DNA of 64,000 nucleotides, taken from the NCBI RefSeq assembly GCF_039534165.1, contig NZ_BAAAUX010000002.1:160283-224282 (forward strand), written 5' to 3'. The notes beneath the pieces were generated by a model. It worked only from the letters and a program-made list of their open reading frames with translations. It was not told the DNA's origin and did not search any database. The stretch is from Saccharopolyspora_D taberi. Lineage in GTDB: Bacteria > Actinomycetota > Actinomycetes > Mycobacteriales > Pseudonocardiaceae. Of the stretch, positions 59,344 through 64,000 are shown in pieces. The position numbers and the translations under genes were made by a program. Numbering within the stretch: the first letter of the stretch is position 1; the number at the start of each line of letters is the position of its first letter.

Positions 59344-62300
59344 ATGGCAGACCGGCAGAACGATCCCAGCGGGTTCCTCAAGGCCCTGGGCGAGCGGGTG
59401 CTCGTCGCCGACGGCGGCATGGGTACGGCGTTGCAGGGCTACGACCTGTCGCTGGACGACTTCGCGAACCTCGAGGGCTGCAACGAGATCCTCAACGAGA
59501 CCCGGCCCGACGTGGTCTCCGGGGTGTACCGGGGCTTCCTGGAGGCGGGCTCGGACGCGATCGAGACCAACACCTTCGGCACGAACCTGGCCAACCTCGG
59601 CGAGTACGGGATTCCCGAGCGGATCCGCGACCTCGCCGAGAAGGGCACCAGGCTGGCGCGGGAGGTCGCCGACGAGTTCTCGACGCCGGACCGGCCGCGG
59701 TTCGTGCTCGGCTCGATGGGCCCGGGCACGAAGCTCCCAACCCTCGGCCACGCCCCTTACGCCGACCTCCGCGACGCGTACGTGGAACAGGTCCTGGGCA
59801 TGCTCGACGGCGGCGTCGACGTGATCCTCGTGGAGACCTCCCAGGACCTGCTCCAGACGAAGTCCGCGATCGTGGCGGCGAAGCGGGCGATGGAGCAGGC
59901 GGGTCGGTGGTTGCCGATCATCGCGCAGGTGACGGTGGAGCAGACCGGCACGATGCTGGTGGGTTCCGAGATCGGTGCGGCGCTGACGGCGTTGGAGCCG
60001 TTGGGCATCGACATGATCGGTATGAACTGCGCGACCGGTCCGGCCGAGATGAGCGAGCACCTGCGGGTGCTGGCCCAGCACTCCCGGATCCCGATCTCGG
60101 TCATGCCCAACGCCGGCCTGCCCGAACTCGGCCCGAACGGCGCCGTGTACCCCCTCAAGGCCGACGAACTGGCCGAGGCTCTGGTCGGTTTCGTCAACAA
60201 CTTCGGCGCCCGGCTGGTCGGCGGTTGCTGCGGCACGACGACCGGGCACATCAGCGCCGTGGCGGAGGCGGTCTCCGGCCTGACGCCGGTCGAGCGCACG
60301 CCCGAGCACGTCCCGGCGATCTCGTCGATGTACCAGACGGTTCCGTTCGACCAGGACGCCTCGATCCTCAACGTGGGCGAGCGGACCAACGCCAACGGCT
60401 CGAAGGCGTTCCGCACCGCGATGCTCGAAGGCCGCTACGAGGACTGCGTCGAGATCGCCAAGGCGCAGACCCGCGAGGGCGCGCACATGCTCGACCTGTG
60501 CGTGGACTACGTCGGCCGCGACGGCACGATCGACATGCGCGAGCTGGCCACCAGGCTGGCCACCGCGTCCACGCTGCCGATCATGGTGGACTCCACCGAG
60601 CCCGCGGTGGTCGAGGCCGGACTGGAGGCGCTGGGCGGCCGGTGCGCGGTGAACTCGGTGAACTACGAGGACGGCAGCGGCCCGGGCTCGCGGTTCGCCC
60701 AGGTGATGGAGATGGTGCGCGAGCACGGCGCGACCGTCGTGGTCACCTGCATCGACGAGGAGGGCCAGGCCCGGACCAAGGACTGGAAGCTCGACGTCGC
60801 CGAGCGGCTGATCGCCGACATCACCCGCGACTGGGGCCTGGACAAGTCGTCGATCATCATCGACCCGCTGGTCTTCCCGATCACCACCGGCCAGGAGGAG
60901 GTCCGGCGGGACGGCATCGAGACCATCGAGGCCATCCGCGAGCTCAAGAAGCGGCACCCCGACGTCAAGACGACGCTGGGCCTGTCCAACGTGTCGTTCG
61001 GCCTGAACCCTGCCGCGCGGCAGGTCCTCAACTCGGTCTTCCTGCACGAGTGCCGGGAGGCCGGGCTGGACACCGCGATCCTGCACGCCTCCAAGATCCT
61101 GCCGATGAACAAGATCGAGGAGGAGCACCGCAAGGTCGCGCTGGACCTGGTCTACAACCGGCGGACCGAGGACTACGACCCGCTGCAGAAGCTCATGGAG
61201 CTCTTCGAGGGTCAGACCGCCAAGTCCAGCAGTGCCTCGCGCGCCGAGGAACTGGCCAAGCTCCCGCTGTTCGAGCGGCTGGAGAAGCGGATCGTCGACG
61301 GCGAGCGCAACGGCCTGGAGGACGACCTCGACGCGGCGATGGCCGAGAAGCCGCCGCTGCAGATCATCAACGAGAACCTGCTGGCGGGCATGAAGGTCGT
61401 GGGTGACCTGTTCGGCTCGGGCCAGATGCAGCTGCCGTTCGTCCTCCAGTCCGCCGAGGTGATGAAGACCGCGGTGGCGCACCTGGAGCCGCACATGGAG
61501 AAGGACGACTCCGGCGGCAAGGGCAGGCTGCTGATGGCCACGGTCAAGGGCGATGTCCACGACATCGGCAAGAACCTGGTCGACATCATCGTGTCCAACA
61601 ACGGCTACGACGTGGTGAACATCGGGATCAAGCAGCCGATCAACGCGATCCTGGACGCGGCCGAGGAGCACAAGGTCGACGTGATCGGCATGTCCGGCCT
61701 GCTGGTGAAGTCCACGGTGATCATGAAGGAGAACCTGGAGGAGATGAACTCCAGGGGGATCGCCGACAAGTACCCGGTGATGCTGGGCGGCGCCGCGCTC
61801 ACCAGGTCCTATGTGGAGAACGACCTGGACGAGATCTACCAGGGCGATGTCCGCTACGCGAAGGACGCGTTTGAGGGTCTGCACCTGATGGACCGGCTGA
61901 TGTCCATCAAGCGCGGGGAGAACCCGGAGGAGGACGCGGCCGAGGAGGCGAAGAAGGCCGAGCGCAAGGCGCGCCGGGAGCGGTCGCTGCGGATCGCCGA
62001 GAAGCGCAAGGCCGCCGAGGGCGAGATCCCGGACCTCTACGACGACACGACCCGCTCCGATGTGGACGCTGAAGGCCCGGTGCCGACACCGCCGTTCTGG
62101 GGCTCGAAGGTCATCAAGGGCGTTCCGGTGGCCGACTACCTGGCTCTGCTGGACGAGCGCGCGACGTTCTTCGGCCAGTGGGGTCTGCGCGGCGCGAAGA
62201 AGGGCGAGGGTCCGTCCTACGAGGAGCTGGTGGAGTCCGAGGGCAGGCCGCGGCTGCGGTACTGGATCGACGAGCTGGCCACGGCCGGGATCCTGCAGCA

Positions 62301-62913
62301 CGCCGCGGTCGTCTACGGCTACTTCCCGGTGGTGTCGGAAGGCAACTCGCTGATCGTGCTGGACAAGGAGGAGCCGGACGCGCCCGAGCGGACCCGGTTC
62401 ACCTTCCCGCGCCAGCAGCGGGACCGCAGGCTCTGCCTGGCGGACTTCTTCAGCTCGCGGGAGCGGGCGGAGCGGACCGGTCAGGTGGACGTGCTGCCGA
62501 TGCAGCTCGTGACCATGGGCCAGCCGATCGCTGATTACGCCAACGAGTTGTTCGCCAAGAACGCCTATCGGGACTACTTGGAGATCCACGGGATGGGCGT
62601 GCAGCTCACCGAGGCGCTCGCCGAGTACTGGCACCGGAGGATCCGCAAGGAGCTCCAGTTCTCCGGTGGAGGGTCGGCGGCCGATGAGGACCCGACCGAT
62701 GTGCTGGAGTACTTCAAGCTGGGTTACCGGGGTGCCCGCTTCTCCTTCGGCTACGGCGCGTGCCCCGAGATCGAGGACCGTGCCAAGATCGTCGAGCTGC
62801 TGGAGAGCGAGCGCATCGGGGTGGTGCTGTCCGAGGAGTTCCAGCTGCACCCCGAGCAGTCGACCGACGCGATCGTCTGCCACCACCCGGAAGCCAAGTA
62901 CTTCAGCACCTGA
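59344..62913 (+). CDS. metH: Cobalamin-dependent methionine synthase
   Basis: A 1189-residue four-module enzyme that methylates homocysteine with methyltetrahydrofolate. Homocysteine domain 1-~310 with zinc Cys C295 and C296 (LVGGCCGTTTGHISA); folate-binding domain ~345-610 (ILNVGERTNANGSKAF); cobalamin cap and binding domain ~640-880 with the axial His H739 in DVHDIGKNLVDII; SAM-reactivation domain ~915-1180 (YRGARFSFGYGACPEIED). The length is typical of full MetH. A charged lysine/glutamate linker lies around residue 860. It regenerates methionine for MetK. Confidence 0.95.
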   Translation: MADRQNDPSGFLKALGERVLVADGGMGTALQGYDLSLDDFANLEGCNEILNETRPDVVSGVYRGFLEAGSDAIETNTFGTNLANLGEYGIPERIRDLAEKGTRLAREVADEFSTPDRPRFVLGSMGPGTKLPTLGHAPYADLRDAYVEQVLGMLDGGVDVILVETSQDLLQTKSAIVAAKRAMEQAGRWLPIIAQVTVEQTGTMLVGSEIGAALTALEPLGIDMIGMNCATGPAEMSEHLRVLAQHSRIPISVMPNAGLPELGPNGAVYPLKADELAEALVGFVNNFGARLVGGCCGTTTGHISAVAEAVSGLTPVERTPEHVPAISSMYQTVPFDQDASILNVGERTNANGSKAFRTAMLEGRYEDCVEIAKAQTREGAHMLDLCVDYVGRDGTIDMRELATRLATASTLPIMVDSTEPAVVEAGLEALGGRCAVNSVNYEDGSGPGSRFAQVMEMVREHGATVVVTCIDEEGQARTKDWKLDVAERLIADITRDWGLDKSSIIIDPLVFPITTGQEEVRRDGIETIEAIRELKKRHPDVKTTLGLSNVSFGLNPAARQVLNSVFLHECREAGLDTAILHASKILPMNKIEEEHRKVALDLVYNRRTEDYDPLQKLMELFEGQTAKSSSASRAEELAKLPLFERLEKRIVDGERNGLEDDLDAAMAEKPPLQIINENLLAGMKVVGDLFGSGQMQLPFVLQSAEVMKTAVAHLEPHMEKDDSGGKGRLLMATVKGDVHDIGKNLVDIIVSNNGYDVVNIGIKQPINAILDAAEEHKVDVIGMSGLLVKSTVIMKENLEEMNSRGIADKYPVMLGGAALTRSYVENDLDEIYQGDVRYAKDAFEGLHLMDRLMSIKRGENPEEDAAEEAKKAERKARRERSLRIAEKRKAAEGEIPDLYDDTTRSDVDAEGPVPTPPFWGSKVIKGVPVADYLALLDERATFFGQWGLRGAKKGEGPSYEELVESEGRPRLRYWIDELATAGILQHAAVVYGYFPVVSEGNSLIVLDKEEPDAPERTRFTFPRQQRDRRLCLADFFSSRERAERTGQVDVLPMQLVTMGQPIADYANELFAKNAYRDYLEIHGMGVQLTEALAEYWHRRIRKELQFSGGGSAADEDPTDVLEYFKLGYRGARFSFGYGACPEIEDRAKIVELLESERIGVVLSEEFQLHPEQSTDAIVCHHPEAKYFST

Positions 62914-62969
62914 TCGAACCCGAACGGCCCAAACCTCCACGAGAGTGCAGGGAAACGAGAAAGGAAATC

Positions 62970-64000
62970 ATGAGCGCGAAGCTGCAGCAGGTCAATGGCA
63001 TCGAGTTCGCGGTGGCCGACCTGAAGCTGGCCGAGGCCGGTCGGCACCAGATCCGGTTGGCTGAGCATGAGATGCCGGGTTTGATGTCGATCCGGCGGGA
63101 GTACTCGGCGTCGAAGCCGCTTCGGGGTGCGCGGATTGCGGGTTCGCTGCACATGACGGTGCAGACGGCGGTGCTGATCGAGACGCTGGTGGAGTTGGGT
63201 GCCGAGGTCCGGTGGGTCTCGTGCAACATTTTCTCCACCCAGGACGAGGCCGCCGCCGCGGTGGTGGTCGGTCCGGGCGGGACGCCGGAGGCGCCGGCGG
63301 GGGTGCCGGTGTTTGCGTGGAAGGGCGAAACGCTCGAGGAGTACTGGTGGTGCACTGATCAGCTGTTCCAGTTCGGGGACCAGGCTCCGAACATGATCCT
63401 CGATGATGGTGGGGACGCGACGCTGCTGGTGCACAAGGGTGTGGAGTTCGAAGCCGCCGGCGCGGTGCCCCAGGCGTCGGAGGAGGATCCGGAGGAGTAC
63501 CAGGTCGTTCTGGCCACCCTGCGGGAAAGCCTGGCGAAAAACCCGGGCCGGTTCACCAAGATCGCCGCGGGGATCAAGGGTGTGACCGAGGAGACCACGA
63601 CCGGTGTGCACCGGCTCTATGAGCTGGCCAGGGCCGGGGAGTTGTTGTTCCCGGCGATCAACGTCAACGACTCGGTGACCAAGTCGAAGTTCGACAACAA
63701 GTACGGGTGCCGGCACTCGCTGGTCGACGGCATCAACCGGGCCACCGACGTGCTCATCGGCGGCAAGGTCGCGGTGGTGGCCGGCTACGGGGATGTCGGC
63801 AAGGGCTCGGCCGAGTCGCTGCGGGGGCAGGGCGCGCGGGTGATCATCACCGAGATCGACCCGATCTGCGCGTTGCAGGCCGCGATGGACGGCTACGAGG
63901 TCACCACCCTGGAGGAGGTGGTCGACAAGGCCGACATCTTCGTGACCACCACCGGTAACTTCAACATCATCACCGCCGAGCACATGGCGAAGATGAAGCA
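62970..64000 (+). CDS. ahcY: S-adenosylhomocysteine hydrolase (3' partial)
   Basis: The right edge cuts the gene after 343 codons. The enzyme splits S-adenosylhomocysteine into adenosine and homocysteine, relieving product inhibition of methyltransferases. Visible: GSLHMTVQTAVLIETLVELG, VSCNIFSTQDEAAAA, the catalytic NVNDSVTKSKFDNKYGCRHS and the NAD motif VVAGYGDVGKGSAESLRGQG. The insertion after EVRWVSCN (about residues 95-180) is the extended form seen in many bacteria. The ATG at 62970 follows AAAGGAAA. It is the last visible gene of the methyl cycle. Confidence 0.95.
   Translation, partial: MSAKLQQVNGIEFAVADLKLAEAGRHQIRLAEHEMPGLMSIRREYSASKPLRGARIAGSLHMTVQTAVLIETLVELGAEVRWVSCNIFSTQDEAAAAVVVGPGGTPEAPAGVPVFAWKGETLEEYWWCTDQLFQFGDQAPNMILDDGGDATLLVHKGVEFEAAGAVPQASEEDPEEYQVVLATLRESLAKNPGRFTKIAAGIKGVTEETTTGVHRLYELARAGELLFPAINVNDSVTKSKFDNKYGCRHSLVDGINRATDVLIGGKVAVVAGYGDVGKGSAESLRGQGARVIITEIDPICALQAAMDGYEVTTLEEVVDKADIFVTTTGNFNIITAEHMAKMK

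Noticed and set aside
58987..62940. Very long open frame of 1317 codons on the minus strand opposite metH
   Set aside because: It is a mirror of the high GC third-position bias of metH; the product is repetitive in Val, Asp, Arg and His and resembles no protein, while metH on the plus strand is a full, unmistakable enzyme.
1..64000. CRISPR array, tRNA, rRNA, insertion sequence or prophage
   Set aside because: No regular spaced repeats, no cloverleaf-like or rRNA sequence and no transposase, integrase or phage structural gene was seen in any frame.

Overview
The window is very GC-rich, gene-dense actinobacterial chromosome. It shows GTG and TTG starts, probable leaderless genes, ATGA/GTGA gene overlaps and GC-rich terminator hairpins. 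The fused glycine/sarcosine/dimethylglycine methyltransferase, otherwise best known from Actinopolyspora halophila, and the overall gene style suggest the order Pseudonocardiales, for example Saccharopolyspora or a relative. That placement is an inference. No rRNA, tRNA, CRISPR array, insertion sequence or prophage gene was seen.

Left part (1-8.3 kb): the 3' part of an FAD glycerol-3-phosphate dehydrogenase gene, an RsbW-like ATPase, a glycine-rich membrane protein, a metallo-beta-lactamase-fold hydrolase and a small secreted peptide. Next comes a complete branched-chain 2-oxoacid dehydrogenase E1alpha-E1beta-E2 operon, divergent from an Lrp/AsnC regulator whose start codon lies in one arm of a perfect inverted repeat, and then a GrpB-like protein.

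Aromatic catabolism (8.4-17.6 kb): an IclR regulator diverges from an operon encoding an FAD aromatic hydroxylase, a 52-residue overlapping partner (MhaB-like), an MHS-family transporter, homogentisate 1,2-dioxygenase, an unrecognised protein and fumarylacetoacetase. Together they read as uptake of a hydroxyphenylacetate-type compound, ring hydroxylation to homogentisate and cleavage to fumarate plus acetoacetate. Pirin and an aldo/keto reductase follow the terminator.

Middle (17.6-31.2 kb): a 956-residue membrane-embedded M48 metallopeptidase; decayed remnants of a TIGR03086-like gene, a pentapeptide-repeat gene and a YtcJ-like amidohydrolase; a FadR-type regulator with an iodotyrosine-deiodinase-like flavoprotein; a YciI protein; an HSL-type esterase; a P450; the two-subunit 2-oxoacid:ferredoxin oxidoreductase; and an ArsR-SRPBCC fusion whose promoter is overlaid by two tandem palindromes.

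Extracellular polysaccharide locus (30.4-44.4 kb): a CE4 deacetylase, a nucleotide-sugar dehydrogenase, an ATP-grasp protein, an FAD oxidoreductase, a polyprenyl glycosylphosphotransferase, two GT4 enzymes, an epimerase, a membrane-anchored GH18 and a GT2 synthase. Almost all are translationally coupled. Two LuxR-type response regulators and a soluble histidine kinase follow. The separate deacetylase, GH18 and processive GT2 together resemble a dispersed PgaB/PgaC set.

Right part (44.4-54.2 kb): a tyrosine-phosphatase-like protein, a lipoprotein esterase, a DnaQ-BRCT exonuclease with an unknown partner, an epoxide-hydrolase-like enzyme, an EEP-fold hydrolase, an exported GH2 plus aldose epimerase pair, and an acyl-CoA synthetase.

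Right end (54.2-64 kb): after an 870-base, relatively AT-rich non-coding stretch come the fused betaine-forming methyltransferase, metK, an adenosine-kinase-like gene, metH and ahcY (cut by the right edge). They form one array that makes glycine betaine from glycine and regenerates the methyl donor. The leader between metK and the kinase gene can fold into three mutually exclusive hairpins, the best candidate here for an undescribed regulatory RNA.
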